Assembly: GCF_002775205.1 (NCBI RefSeq)
Contig: NC_036447.1
Span: 18,024,501-18,088,500 of the forward strand
Length of the DNA: 64,000 bases
Source: Xiphophorus maculatus
Lineage: Eukaryota; Chordata; Actinopteri; Cyprinodontiformes; Poeciliidae
Direction: 5' to 3'
Part shown: positions 24,201-37,200 of the stretch, piece by piece
How positions within the stretch are numbered: the stretch's first letter is position 1
Layout of the letters: each line of letters opens with the position of its first letter
The notes under the pieces: model-generated
What the model saw: the letters and a program-made list of their open reading frames with translations, nothing else
Told to the model about the DNA's origin: nothing
Database searches by the model: none
Made by a program: the position numbers and the translations under genes

Positions 24201-27084
24201 AATTTGTAATCTTTATCTTATGTTGCAGGAAATAACAATAAAAAAGTAAAACAAAACTAAAACAAATTTCTTTTCAAATAAAAAACAGATCAGCCTGCTA
24301 CCCTGGTGCTCTCAGTAATAGGAAGAAAAGGTCCAACTTCAACAACTATCGAAGAGGTTGGCTTGGTAACGATGTCTGGTCCAGAGGTTGTAACCAATGG
24401 CACAATGACTGACATGGGGAATGGAGAGATCCTGGTCACGGTTGTTGCCGTTCCTCAGGGGGAGTTTGTGCTCATTCTGAAAGGAACAGACACAGTGTCT
24501 AACAGCAAATTTCAGAGACAGTCTACCACCCAGATGTCTGTCTCCAAAGTTAATATCCAGGTCTGTTCTTGCAGTATCTTGTCACATCTTCCAAATACAC
24601 ATTTGACTGATGACATCAATAAAATGGAGAGTTTTCAGATTAAAATTATGTGTGAAAGTTTCAATAATCTATATCTTAAAAAGCAAGCAAATCAACTTTT
24701 TAGTGTTTCAAAGTGATCATGCAAAAGGCTACACAAGGTCATTTACACTTTTTTTGTGCCCATTTTCTGCTTAATACGCCTACATATGTTTAACTATGGC
24801 AGCAGATTCTGTAATTTACAAAAGAAAAACAAAACAAAAAACATAGGCAAGTGAACATTCTGAGGACAACAGAAGGCCTTTAAAAACGATTTGCTACAGG
24901 TTAGCAATGTCTGGAAGCCATTGCCAGTTCAGTGTCAGCTAAGACTTGACACTGAACTGCAGAAATGCATCGTCCTGATTATATGTAGTATTCCAAGTTT
25001 TCATAATTGAATAAAAAGCATACTCTCTGTGCCTAGTAGTGTATGTAAGAACATTAAAATATATTTTGGTGTGAAAAGATAGAAACTGGTCCTCCCTAAC
25101 AATGTGCCGTGATTCTTCTTTCTCAAGGCTGCAGTGGAAAGCAGTGTTGAGCCAGGGGAAACTTTTAAACTTCCCTTCAGTGTGATGACCCAAAGTGAAG
25201 GGGGTGCATACACCATCAGCGCCCGAAATGACAGAGACTTTCCTATGTCATACCCAAAAACGTGAGAAAAATCTGTTTTATATGGTTTCTTTCCAAAATG
25301 TTCCTGTATAAAACTGACATTATAGGATTGGGGTGGGAGGAAAACATTTCTAATGTGACATCAAGCCTCTATGTAAGACTCACAGGAATCTACTGAACTA
25401 ATGAGCAGCAAAATTTGGCCTACATATTGCAAAATAGACAATATACAAGTTAAAAAACTAAGAATTTAATTGATAACTGTAAAAATGATAATAATGATAA
25501 TGCAAATTGTCTTTTTAGTTGGAGTATATTCATGTTATGATAAATGATCTTTCTTAACACTGAAGTTCACAAATTCTTTCAACATAATTTTAAAACTAAT
25601 TTTTACATCTTTTGACAGACTCAGTTTGTTAAGTGGAGAATATGCTAATGCTACACTGACTATTACACCAACTGCTGGCACAGAATCAGGCACTGATGTC
25701 ACTCTGACCATTGAAGCCAAATCATCAAATGGCATTGATTCCAATTACGCTGTTCTGAGACTGTCTGTTGTCAATAAGGTAAGATGACATATTCTCATTA
25801 GGCTCTCCAAGAAAACATGGTAGAACAAAACAGGATTTTATTCTGATTTATGTACAAATAACATCTGCAAAGAACACTTGTCTAAAACTTTCATACAAAT
25901 TGAAAATGTGGTTTATAAGAAAAAAATGAAAAGACATCCACATTAAAAATGACAACTCATGTCATTAGGTCAAAAGTTGCTTTGGGCTGATCAAAGCAAA
26001 CATGATTTTCAAAGTCAAAGCTTAGATCAAATTTGGACAGAACTATAGGCCAAAAAGTCCAATTTTCAACATTTTACCTTTGCTAAATAAAGACGAGCAC
26101 TGGCAAACCTTAAATAGCCAGAGAAAGATGCCCATGGATCTCCTGCGTTTGGAGGGACTTTCTTCACATCCTATAGTAAATTTTATGTTGGGGAACTTTT
26201 CATTATAAAATATTGAATTGAAACACTTTTAGGTCACATTGGTTTGTCTTGAGTTTTGCTCTTACATTAAGTGGATTACCAAATGCACCAAACATTTCCA
26301 TTAGCTCTAGAAATAGACTTTTAAACCTAACCAAAAAGTGATATTTTTTTAGAATACCATACTGATTTGAAAGGTCACTTCAGTTCTTAAAAGGCCATGC
26401 AACAGTGTTAAAATTTCAATTGATCCAAGTCTTGAACTGCTACTCCCAGAAGCGAGCACATCTTGTTATGACCTCCCTCCACCAGCTGCTAGTCCATTTT
26501 AGAATAGAGTTCCTCCTATTGGCTTTGATTCCTCTGGACCAATCACTGACCTTTGCCGTTTTAAATCCAAGATTAAGACTGTCACTGTGGCATTTTATTC
26601 CAAAGTAAAGTGATTAATCATAAAAACCCAGCTTTATTAGGGCTTTGTGGACATGATGAAGAATCACTGTCTGTGATAGTCACCTTTCTTTCTGCATTTT
26701 ACACAGATCACAGATTTTATTCCGCCAAAGTGTGAAGTGACGACCGTAGTGGCAAATTGCCCTCATGATGTCTCAAAATGTGGACCTTTCCAGTGGGAGC
26801 TCTCTGCCAACTTCACTGATCAAAATGGCACTCGGATTCAAAGCATTTCCTTGATTCAAGGCAATGGGAATTTGACACACACCACTCTGAATGCTTCTGT
26901 CGTCCAAGCGTACTACAGCGCCTCCTGCTGTTCTCAGATCGTCCAGATTGTAGCTGTAGATAAGGCTGGCAATGTGGGCAAATGCTACCACTCGATCATT
27001 CGTTCACACAGTTTTCCTACTACAACTCTGTCATTGCCACTATGGCTTTGCCTTTTGGCTTCTATTTTTGTGGTAAGGCCTTAA
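18204..27084 (+). CDS. vwa7: von Willebrand factor A domain-containing protein 7-like
   Basis: There are seventeen coding exons: 18204-18386, 19926-20062, 20158-20302, 20583-20676, 20944-21072, 21516-21702, 22246-22415, 22503-22615, 23039-23155, 23254-23427, 23511-23640, 23745-23897, 24014-24106, 24289-24560, 25128-25261, 25619-25778 and 26707-27084. All junctions are GT-AG and keep frame, giving 922 residues; from memory human VWA7 is close to 890. A signal peptide ends SPALA. Residues ~20-280 form a Het-C-like domain with GGGTSTHVSITGTAL and LHTIQDFYSHSNWVELG. The vWA domain follows, with a MIDAS (VIDTTGSMSDD, the Thr of GGGDTPE, VFTDA). C-terminal beta-rich segments carry several N-x-S/T sequons. 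A hydrophobic tail (LSLPLWLCLLASIFVV) could be a GPI-anchor signal. The protein is presumably secreted or surface-bound; its function is not established. Teleosts often carry several such paralogues, so orthology is not certain. Confidence 0.85.
18576..18648. repeat. Two adjacent perfect hairpins sharing one stem sequence
   Basis: AACTTCTGATATG (18576-18588) pairs with its complement at 18593-18605, and ACTTCTGATATGTTG (18615-18629) pairs with 18634-18648. Both loops are the same 4 bases, ATAA. Four alternating copies of one 13-mer in 73 bases lie in a vwa7 intron. Confidence 0.95.
22659..22983. mobile_element. hAT-type MITE in vwa7 intron
   Basis: The left end TAGCAGTGCACCAAT and the right end ATCAGTGCACTCCTA are imperfect inverted termini in the style of fish hAT elements. 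Subterminal phrases such as TTGGCACCGAT, TATCGGCC and AAAATCGGAATC are also typical. Flanking 8-mers match at only about five positions, so the target duplication is eroded. There is no coding capacity. Confidence 0.6.
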
Positions 27085-27708
27085 AGAAGTTTACAGGATA
27101 TCATGATAAATGTTCAGTATATCTTGTGAATTATTTTGTTTTGAAAAAAAAAGCCTACTTACGCTATTGCCTCTTATTAAATATTTTACACAGTTTGTAG
27201 GAGCTATTTCTCCATTAGAGTGGTGGCAAATTGCCGTAGTGGCAAATTGCCCTCATGATGTCTCAAAATGTGGACCTTTCCAGTGGGAGCTCTCTGCCAA
27301 CTTCATTGATCAAAATGGCACTCGGATTCAAAGCATTTCCTTGATTCAAGGCAATGGGAATTTGACACACACCACTCTGAATGCTTCTGTCGTCCAAGCG
27401 TACTACAGCGCCTCCTGCTGTTCTCAGATCGTCCAGATTGTAGCTGTAGATAAGGCTGGCAATGTGGGCAAATGCTACCACTCGATCATTCGTTCACACA
27501 GTTTTCCTACTACAACTCTGTCATTGCCACTATGGCTTTGCCTTTTGGCTTCTATTTTTGTGGTAAGGCCTTAAAGAAGTTTACAGGATATCATGATAAA
27601 TGTTCAGTATATCTTGTGAATTATTTTGTTTTGAAAAAAAAAGCCTACTTACGCTATTGCCTCTTATTAAATATTTTACACAGTTTGTAGGAGCTATTTC
27701 TCCATTAT
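26744..27708 (+). repeat. Tandem duplication of vwa7 last-exon tail
   Basis: Bases 26744-27217 (most of the last coding exon plus 133 bases of 3' UTR) recur at 27234-27707, an offset of 490 bases, with one visible difference (C at 26816, T at 27306, changing Thr to Ile). A 16-base bridge contains another partial copy of GTGGCAAATTGCC. The second copy lacks the exon's own splice acceptor and lies after the stop codon. It is therefore either 3' UTR or a recent partial exon copy. Near-identity means it is very young, or an assembly artefact. Confidence 0.95.
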
Positions 27709-28031
27709 TTTCAGTTAAAGTTTAGAATGTAGATTATTTAGTTTATTTTTTGTTTTGTAGTTGATTTATAATTAGAATGTTTATTTTGTTGTTCTAAATA
27801 AGTTTTTGGTTAGTAATTCACTTAATTAGTTAATTGATTTCAGTTTGGGAAGTGGGTGTGTTTCACAGTATAAATACGTAGAGTTTAGATGAGTCTAGAG
27901 GCATATGGGTGGTCTTATGGTTTTTTACCTGTCTGTCATCAGTCAGTTAGTCAGTTTTATCAGTGAGAACAGGTGCAGGAGTTAGGTTAGGTTTATTCGA
28001 AGCCTGTAACTTGTTTTTAGCCAAAAAACTG

Positions 28032-28037
28032 AATAAA
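28032..28037 (+). terminator. Candidate poly(A) signal of vwa7-like gene
   Basis: AATAAA in the context CTGAATAAAAGTAAAC, followed within 40 bases by a GT-rich stretch (TGACTGTTTTGTTTGG). It would give a 3' UTR of about 950 bases that includes the duplicated tail. Confidence 0.45.
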
Positions 28038-28059
28038 AGTAAACAAAGAGCTGCATTTT

Positions 28060-29800
28060 GACTGTTTTGTTTGGACTGCGTAAACCAGAACCAATGATGC
28101 ACAGTATTGACTGTTTGAGTTTATTTCATTTTGCTTTGATCACTTTTGAGATTTGAATTTTTTTCAATTTTGGAATTAAGTTTTAGGGACAGATAGTCAA
28201 TACACAGTTTGTTAACTTAAAACTATTTGCTTTTCACTATTGTGATGACATTCATTACACACCTTGTTGGTGCTGCAATAGCACCAACAATGACTTGCAG
28301 GCTGAATAAGTTAGGTCATTGCTACTAAGCAGAATTAAATACAACGCTGCAACTTGGTCTTTAATGCTTAAGAGTCAATAGATATCTGGATCACTACTAA
28401 ATATTACCAATGCAGTAAAATGAATGCATGATTAAAAAGTGACTCTTTAACCCTGCCTCACAGAGGAAGCCCCTTAGGACACTTTTGTGTCCATTTAGAT
28501 GAGTGAACAAATAACTTCTTCAAAAATGTTTGACCTGTTCATGAGACTTAGATGCCATGTCTTGTACATTATATATACAAGTAAACTACAGCACACATGT
28601 ATTCAAATCTGCATACACCAAAGATTAAGGCATCACATAACTGATGTATTACCAAATAAAATGGAACATTTCACTATTTCTGTTTTTTGAGTGTTTATTA
28701 CAGACTAAACTACAGGTGTTGTTCTTGTAACATTCTCTTTCTCGGGTTTATTTCAGTGTCTGTACTAGCTTTCTCAGCAGGACAAGCCCTGAGACAGCAA
28801 AAAGACACCTCAACAAATTTATTGCTAAAATATATATTTTTTCCAATTACTGTGCTTGATGTTTTATTCATACATGTTTTACTGATATTGTAGAGTTTAC
28901 ATCCTTTAACTAAATAACACCACATAAGATGATTCAGTTGCCTTGTCATTTACAGTGCTAAAAGTATGGACTACTTTCTGACGTGACGTAAAATAGTCAA
29001 TTGACCTTTGAAAAGAACACTGCAGTAGTTGCAAGTAAAGCTCTTCTTCATATGTGATTAAAGGGAGCTTGAGAGTAACTCCTTTTTACCTCACAGAGGT
29101 TGTGATGCATTGCTTGTTGGGTTTTGTAATATTTGAAGAGTAGCAAACAAAAGAACTTAGACTCATAGCTTTTCTTCGAAGGGGTTATAAACAAACATTT
29201 TTGTTCACCTGGAAACTGAATGCCAAATACTCACCCCTTAAAAAAAACAATGGCAAACCTCAGAGGTATTCGATAGTCAGATTAAGTGGTTGGATTTTTG
29301 GAATCTACCTAGTTTTGTATTCTTCAAATGCATAATTTTTACATGCCCTTTTAACAGTTCTCATTTAAAAATCTGTTTCCATTTGCCTTGAAAAGACAAA
29401 ATCTAATTACTTATTGCTGTCTGAGATGATTATAAGTTTTAAGATTCTGATTACATTATTACACTGTCCTATAGCTTCATATGTGGTCAAACATTTTTGC
29501 CTAAAGGTTGTCCAATGTCAAATAACAGCAGTAAACAGATCTAGTTGGTGAGCCTAAATATGGGTTAAGCAGCAACAACCCCTAGCTCTTTCTGGGGACA
29601 CACTAAGGACGTTCCAGGTAAGAAGAGTCAGTATGGGACAGCTCTGGACTTACCCTAATACCTTGTTCGTGAGACATGTCCAAAATACCTACTAAGCCAT
29701 CTGAAGTCATTTCACAACTCCAAGTTTTATATCATGTAGTAGCATAACTCCTAGTCTACAGGATAAAAAGATACTTATTAATTCCAACATCACAAACAAG
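28060..29800. other. Intergenic DNA between vwa7-like and zinc-finger genes
   Basis: AT-rich, convergent intergenic region. I saw one 11-bp perfect hairpin (28264-28290) and no gene or recognisable element. Confidence 0.5.
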
Positions 29801-29815
29801 ACTTTTGTACAAGAC

Positions 29816-31224
29816 ATTTATTATTTCTTCAAACAAAATATCCATCTGAAATTGACAGAAATCAGGAACTTTACAATATATACAGCTGTTTTCCATAACT
29901 TACATATCAAATCTGTTTTGTTAAAACATTTTAATATCTTGTGCACTGAAAAAAAAAAAACTTAGGCAATTAGTAAAGTACTACTACTTTTGCAATGCAA
30001 CAGTAATCATAGAATTAAATTTAATACTTTTCTTTCTTCTTTAACTCAATCAACAGACACTGAAGCATTGTCGAAGTGCTTCTTTTTCCTGTTTGACAAA
30101 AAGGTTTAACTAAGGCATGAAATGAAGTCGAAATAAACTTAAAGCATGCACAAAATCACACACTGATATCAGAACTTTTTTCTGCTCAAACTGTTCATAT
30201 CCTGATATCCAAGTGAATTATAAGCCGTTTATAAAAAAATCTTGCCATGAGCAATGTAAACAGGAGATAAAGCAAAAAACATTTACAGCTCTTCTGATGT
30301 TGATACATTAAGTGCTTACATACTTGTATTGAATTGCTGTAAAAGCAAGTCAATTCAACAGTCAAACATTAAGCCTGAAAAAGCTACATAATGAAACAAA
30401 TTACAATATTTAAAAAATTCTCTTAAATAAAAATAATTATTTTTAGATAATGTGTTCACCGCTGGTTCAAATTCCAATGTTGCATTAATTCTCGTTAAAT
30501 ATTTTAATTGTGTTTGTGAGGTTACGGGAAAGTAAGTCAAATACTTGCGTCACTGGATAATCTAAAACAGGTGTCTAAGAGATAACTTGCAGACTCTTGG
30601 AAATTTACAAAGCATTCAGTATGTAATAGATAATTTTCCTATTACATACTTCTTAAAAGCTATGGCAAGCAATGAAAATGAAGGTTACCACAAATCTGGT
30701 AATTGTTACTCACAAATTAAGTAAAACCAACTACTTTCCCACCTTAAAATAAAAAAGCACAAGTTTGCATAACTTTGTCTTTAAATTCCAGATAAATTAT
30801 TTTAAACAGCAAATATATCAACAAATGTTTTTTTTTTTCTTGCTACACTATAAAAAGCACACTGTGCCAGTTATATAACAGTTTTAAAAAAATAAGACAT
30901 CAACCCATCTACTTTGTGCAAATTCTATTGAAATTTTAGGGCTCGTCAATGCATCTATATTCACATTATACACTTTGCCATTTTTGTTTTATTTTCCTAA
31001 ACCCTTACATGCATAAAACAAGGTAATTACTTTTCTTTTTTGAAAGAAAAATAAAACCAGTTCTTAAAGCTGTAAACTGTGTGTTGTTGCATCAAGTCAT
31101 TACTAACACAAAAGAGAAAAAAATACTATTGAATAAACATGGAAATTAACTGATTTTTCTCTCGTACAGTGCAAGCGCCGAGAAAAACAGGGTGGTCCCC
31201 GGTTTTAAAAAATTTCTTCCAGTT
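29816..31224 (-). other. 3' UTR of zinc-finger gene A, with poly(A) signal
   Basis: About 1.4 kb of AT-rich sequence follows the minus-strand stop codon. AATAAA (plus-strand TTTATT at 29816-29821) followed by T/GT-rich sequence is the most convincing signal. A second AATAAA overlaps the stop codon itself. A perfect 12-bp stem lies at 30618-30650. Confidence 0.5.
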
Positions 31225-34200
31225 TTATTTTTTATGCACACTTTTAACGTGCTTTTTCAGGTGACCAGTCTGAGTGAAGTTCTTGGGGCAGTGTGGGCAG
31301 GAATATGGTTTCTCCCCAGTGTGGGTATATCTGTGTCTCTTCAGGTTATTGTAATCTAAAAATCCTTTACCACAATATTGACACCAGTGTCTCTTTTCTC
31401 CATTGTGCCACCGCAAATGCACATTCAACTCCACTTTCCTTGTGAATCTCCTTTCACATATGTGGCATTGGAAAGGTTTCTCTCCGGTGTGGATCCGTAT
31501 GTGAATTTCTACATCCCGTTTGGTGTAGAAGCCGTTGCCGCATACTTGGCAGATAAAAGGCCTTATCCTGCCATGGACCATTTGGATGTGTTTGCTTAGA
31601 CCGAATCGATAAACAAAACCCTTCCCGCAATGTTGGCAGACGTGAATCCTGCCGTTGCGATGTACCCGATCGTGACGTTTAAAAGTCTTGGAGTCTGGGA
31701 AGTACTTCCCACAGAGTTTACAGGAGAAAGGCCGGTATATTTTATGGAGACTGACATGGCTCTCAAGTGCATTGCTGTTGCTAAAAACACGGCCACATTC
31801 TCCACACTGGTTCCTCAGCAGATGCCTGCCGATGACAGCCAATGGCTGTAAGGGTGACACAATAGGTGGTGCACTAAGGGGTATATCTGGAATTCTGTAT
31901 TCTACCTTTAAAGGTGGCGGCCTTATTATATCAGTCATAGGTTTTTCATTGGGCGGAAGCGTAGGAGGATACCACACTTTAGCTCGCCACTTCTTCACAA
32001 CCCCTGATGAAATCACTGGTAACTCCAGCTTTTTCTTTTTATAGCTACCTCTTTTCTTCCCAACTCTTCTCCTACCTTTAGCTGCATTGGTCAATTTTTT
32101 GGCACTTGCAACTTTATGGTTTGTTTTCCGACCACAATGGCCTTGAAGTTGTCTGGGTTTCTTAGGATTGGATTCTACAGTCATTGGGGGACTGGGATCA
32201 TTTTTTGCCATTTTAAGACACTTTGGACTGGGGGATTCAGGTTCACTCTTAGTTATCTCAGTAATAGAACTGTCTGCAGTTACAATATACCTCCTAGGAG
32301 TTAAAGGACTGTATTCCCTTTTCATGGATTTTGTCTTGGGATTAGATTTAGGTGATGTAGAGCAACTCTGGGTGCTCGACATCTCAGGGCTTGAGCTGTT
32401 TTCATCTGTACTAGATTTTGTCTTTTCGGGACTAGAAGATACTTTGGTTAACCTCTTAGGACTCAGTGAACTGGATTTTGCACTTTTAGGTGTAGAATCA
32501 TTTCCTGTTATTTTAAAACTTATAGAAGTGGGTCTCCTGGGACTGACAGAACTGGACCTTTTAATTAGTGAAATTGTATCATTTTCATTTGACGGGGACT
32601 TCTTTGGGCTCACAGAAGTTGATTTAGTTACATTTATGCTTGTACTTTCTTTTGGAGAGCTCAACTGCCTTGGACTTTCAGATATAGACTTCATAACACT
32701 ATGTCTACCTGAGCAAGGTTTCTTAAAACCTACATTAGGTGATTCTTTTGTAGATCCTGACATTCTAGAAGTACCACTTAGTTCACCACCACCCTTGTGC
32801 AGCCCTAAACTCTGCATACAAGCAATCTTACTTGGAGAGACAATATAAAGAGCTGGAGCTGGTATTTTGGTTGAGCCTTGAACAATTAACCGTGGTTTCT
32901 TGTTGTTTTTGTTCTCAGTCTGCATTTCTTCTCCTGCAACCTGCTTTGTCGAACTTCTTTTTGCTTCCAAATGAGCCTGCAGATGACTACGTAGACGGGA
33001 AACAATGGATTTGGTTCCTCTGGCATTTGAAATTTCATTAATGTTGGACTGTAAAAAAGAAAATATGAATTTAGTACAACCCAAAAAGAAAATAGAAACA
33101 CTTCACTATATTTATGCATTTGCATAGCTTACCTCATTTTCCAAAGGTGACACAGAGAGTTTGGCTAGAAACTGAGCTTTACTCATCTGAACATGAGGGT
33201 CAGATGTATCCTCCTGTGTTATGAAAGCACTTTCTTGTTCATCCTCCATGTCACTGCATAAAATGTCCTGTTCCAAATCAGGAGTTAGCCGATCTGCCTC
33301 AACTGAGACATGAGTATATGATGACTTTTCTTTGATGATACCCTTGGATACCAACGTTGAGATTAAGACAGATTCTTTGGTGGAAATAGACAACGGGAGT
33401 CGAGTTAATCTGACCACTGCTCTGAGTTTGCGCTCAGTAGTTTGGGTTAATGCCAGAGATACTGATGGTGGTACTCCATCAGCTGGAAATTCTGAACCTG
33501 AGTGTTCTTGAATGGAAGCTATTGTACTTTCAGCATTAGCGCTAATTTGTCCAGAAGAGTTGAGGTTGTCAGTTGTGCTGTGTAATTGTTTAGATGATGT
33601 TGCATGACCTGAATTAGATGAACTTGATTCTTGTAACTCAGACATCAAGTGTCTTGATGATTCTAGATGAACAGGAGCTACAAATTCCTTGTCATCCAGG
33701 CTTGCTGCAAGAGCACTCGTCTCAGGTTCTCTGGAGACTCCAGATGGCATCGCTTTTGAAACAATAGTGATTGTTTGAGGTGCCACATACTGATGATCTG
33801 TAAAGATGGTGCTTGACTGTAAAGACATGACAGGATCCTGTTTCCTGTAGACAACTTTAATAGTTTTTTTGGGAACTGAAGAAATGGGAGGCGTAGCTGC
33901 TGTAGATGATGGAGGTAGATAACTTTTGTTCAAAGTTGCTGGGTTAACTGAAGAATGTGGGGTTTGAGACCCTGCTTTGGCAATATCAGATGTAAGAGAA
34001 GGTCTTGGGAGAATAATTATTGTACGAGGTCCTTTATTGGGTGCTGGCCTATGGATCAGAGGAAGCGGAAGTGACTTTATCACAGTCTGAGTAGCAGACG
34101 CCGACGACAAAGAAGATGATGCAGTACAACTTGGAGGCAAATGTGACGGTTGTAACGGGACAACATTTTGACGGTCTACTACTTTCGATGAAGAGGTAGC

Positions 34201-37200
34201 TGTTAAATCGGCAGACGCAGATGATGTCGTAGTTGACATGAACAGAGTTTCAACAGGAGCCATCTGTTGCATTGTTGGAGTCTCAACTACTGCTTTGAAG
34301 GAACCCACAGAAGAAACAGAACTGGACGTGATCTGAGGCTGTGATACGACTTTTAATGGGAGATCATTTTTTTCCAAAGTTGACTGATTCATAGCTTCAA
34401 CAAGCAGCAAGGCATCCTGAAGGCTAACCGAAGTCTGGCAAGCTTTGAACAAACCTGAAGATGCTTGTACTGGTACAGCCAATGAGGTGGTTGGCGTTTT
34501 ATCTGCTGTCACGTCTTTTTCGACTTCTGGGCAATGCTCTTGCAATTCAAATGTGGGTTGCTCTCCAGCGGAAAAGCTGCAACTCAAAGATTCAACATCT
34601 ATGATGTCGTCTTTCAAAGAAATATCTGCACTCTCTTTAATTGATGAACTCATGACAGATGAAGTCACCAATGGTGGCGAAGGACACGCCATCTCCTTTG
34701 TCTTTAAGTCCACCTGGTGTTTTGGATCTTTATCTGTTGAAGTAGGAAGAGCTTGTTTTTGCCTAGTTTTCTTTGGTGGGCGTCCTCTTTTGCGACCTGT
34801 TGAAGATTTGGGCTTGGAATTATCTTCCCTTCCAGGGACTTCTTTGTTTAATTCTTCACCTGCCATGTTTGTGTTTACTGATGCAGATTCTAAATGGGTT
34901 TGCTTATTATGTGTTGTTCCACTGTCCGTGTGAGGAACCATTTGTTTGCCCTCAGATGTTGCGAGTCCTTGTTTTGCCACTTCCACTATTTCCGACTCTT
35001 CCTTAATATCATCCCTCAGGGCATCTTTAAGTGAAATAACCAAGGAATGCTGCATGCCAGTGGACTGGCTGCGTGTTACCTGTGAACTTTCCGTTTCTAA
35101 ACAGGGTAACTGTAAAACCATCGGGCTGTTCGTTTTCTGAGGTACTGTTATTTGGGCAGTTGAAGAATTGTTTACGTTTGGTCTTCCAATTGGAGCCCCA
35201 CCAACAGAAGCCCCAAATGAACCTAGTTAACACAAAAATTATAAATGATTAAGAGAATTTAGATAAAATTATACAATATACTTAAAAATTAGAGTATATG
35301 GCATAAAAAAAATGCCATATATCACCCCCCACCTGATTCAAATTCTGGATCATCATCTTCTTGCTTGAACTGGGACTGCAGAGAAGAATGGCAGTGAGAT
35401 CATTGCAGGAATTTAACAAATAATAAATTTTCCAAGAAAAATATGGGAATTATTTTAAGTACCAAGTTTAAAAACACACCTCTTCCTTGACAACTACAAT
35501 CTCCATCTGAGAATTTCTGTCTCTATAACTGACATAGTTGTGCTCTTGTAAACTGTAGTTGTTCCAATTATAGTTGGATTGCTGACCGTGCCTTTCCAGA
35601 TCTGTGCGCATTAATGGTTCACATTCCTCCACCAGAATTGTTCGGCAAGGAACAAGATCTGTAAACATGAATAAAAATGTCAAACACAATTTGACATGGT
35701 AGACTGAAGTTAATAGCAAAATTGGGAAAATTTTGAATAATAAAGTTAATATACATTGCTGCCTTTAGAATAACTTTTCCTTTTTTAGTATAATATAATT
35801 CAAAGCCCAAACTTGTTCATATTTTCTCACTAGAAATTCAACAATATATATTTTTAGGAGCTTGTCTGTGCAGAAGGTAACAAAGGATGCTTTCAATTAT
35901 GAAGAAAAAAGATGTCCAAATCATGTTGCAAAAATATCTGCAACAGCTTACTGTAGTTTTGATTTGTTAATACAGTCAGGGGGCATGTAGGCCTACCAAG
36001 CATGCTGCTTTAGCGCTTTCCATTCATTGTTGTAGTCTTCAAAAAAAAGTGCTTAGTATATAGAACAGAAAAACAACTCATGTATTGCATAAGTTTTATT
36101 CTTACTCCAGTTAGCACATGACTAACTGGAGTAGCCCTAAAGAAACATGTAGTGAGTCATATCCCTACTCCACCATCCAAGATCGACAGCAAGAGCCTGA
36201 CACATTTTTACGAGACTTTTAAAACATTTGTAACAAGTGAGAGAACGGTTTAGAAATAAGTAATGGAAAATAAATGACAAAGGAGAGGTATCAGAGTAAA
36301 GTAGCACCTCTTTAAAAGTCCCAGTATGGGAACAGAGGGCTCTCCAGCAGGAAAATAAAATTTTAAAGGAAAAACATAAGCAAAAATAAAAACAGCAGGT
36401 CCTTTACACTTAACCAGACAGTTGAAATATAGTGTGCATTTTAAGTATATCGTTTAAAAGTGTTTAGTTTTGACAGTAGGGTATGTTTCTCACTCTCATA
36501 TAAAACGAGTTTGAAACTTTGTAGTTAAATACACAGTAACTATTTTTTTTTTTTTTAAAAACATACTTGTTACAACTGTTACCATCTCCTGACTGTAAAT
36601 TTTGAGATAATCATAAAAGAAAATAAATTTTAAAAAATCTATCTACTGTGCCTCTTCCGAAGTGATTCTACGGCCATCTGTGGAAAATGCACAGCTCCTG
36701 GTTAGAAACAACCAATCAGAGACAGGAGGAGGGTCTTAGAACTTTCAATCACACTCATGTATGCCCTGCTCACAGCCTCTTCCGCACAACATGTAAGCTA
36801 ATGGTGGAGAAACATTCTAACATTACGGGGAAACTTTTTACCTATCATCATCAGTGTCCATACTTTATAGCCTGTGCATTCACAGTGGGGAGTGGGAGCT
36901 GTGGGGAGCTTGCCTGGTGGCAACTACTGATTTACCACCAAGCACTGGTGTGTCTGGGTGAGAAGCGTTAATACCCAAACCTCTGCGACAAAGATGTACC
37001 AAGCCGTACTGCTGTAACCAATAGGAAAATTTACAAGCTTAATCATCATTTGACCTAAAGACGGGCAGCAGTGAGACAGTTTTAGGCAAAATATTGTAGA
37101 GCTAAACAAATTTACATGAAATTTCAAAATTTGCACAGAAACATACAGATATAATGCTAATGAACCTTTTTAGACAGTTTATTAGCAAGAAAAAAAAAGT

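Noticed and set aside
32168..32848. 226-codon plus-strand open frame
   Set aside because: It is antisense to the last exon of zinc-finger gene A, whose Ser/Pro-rich code leaves the opposite frame open.
34445..34933. 162-codon plus-strand open frame
   Set aside because: It is the antisense shadow of exon 4 of gene A.
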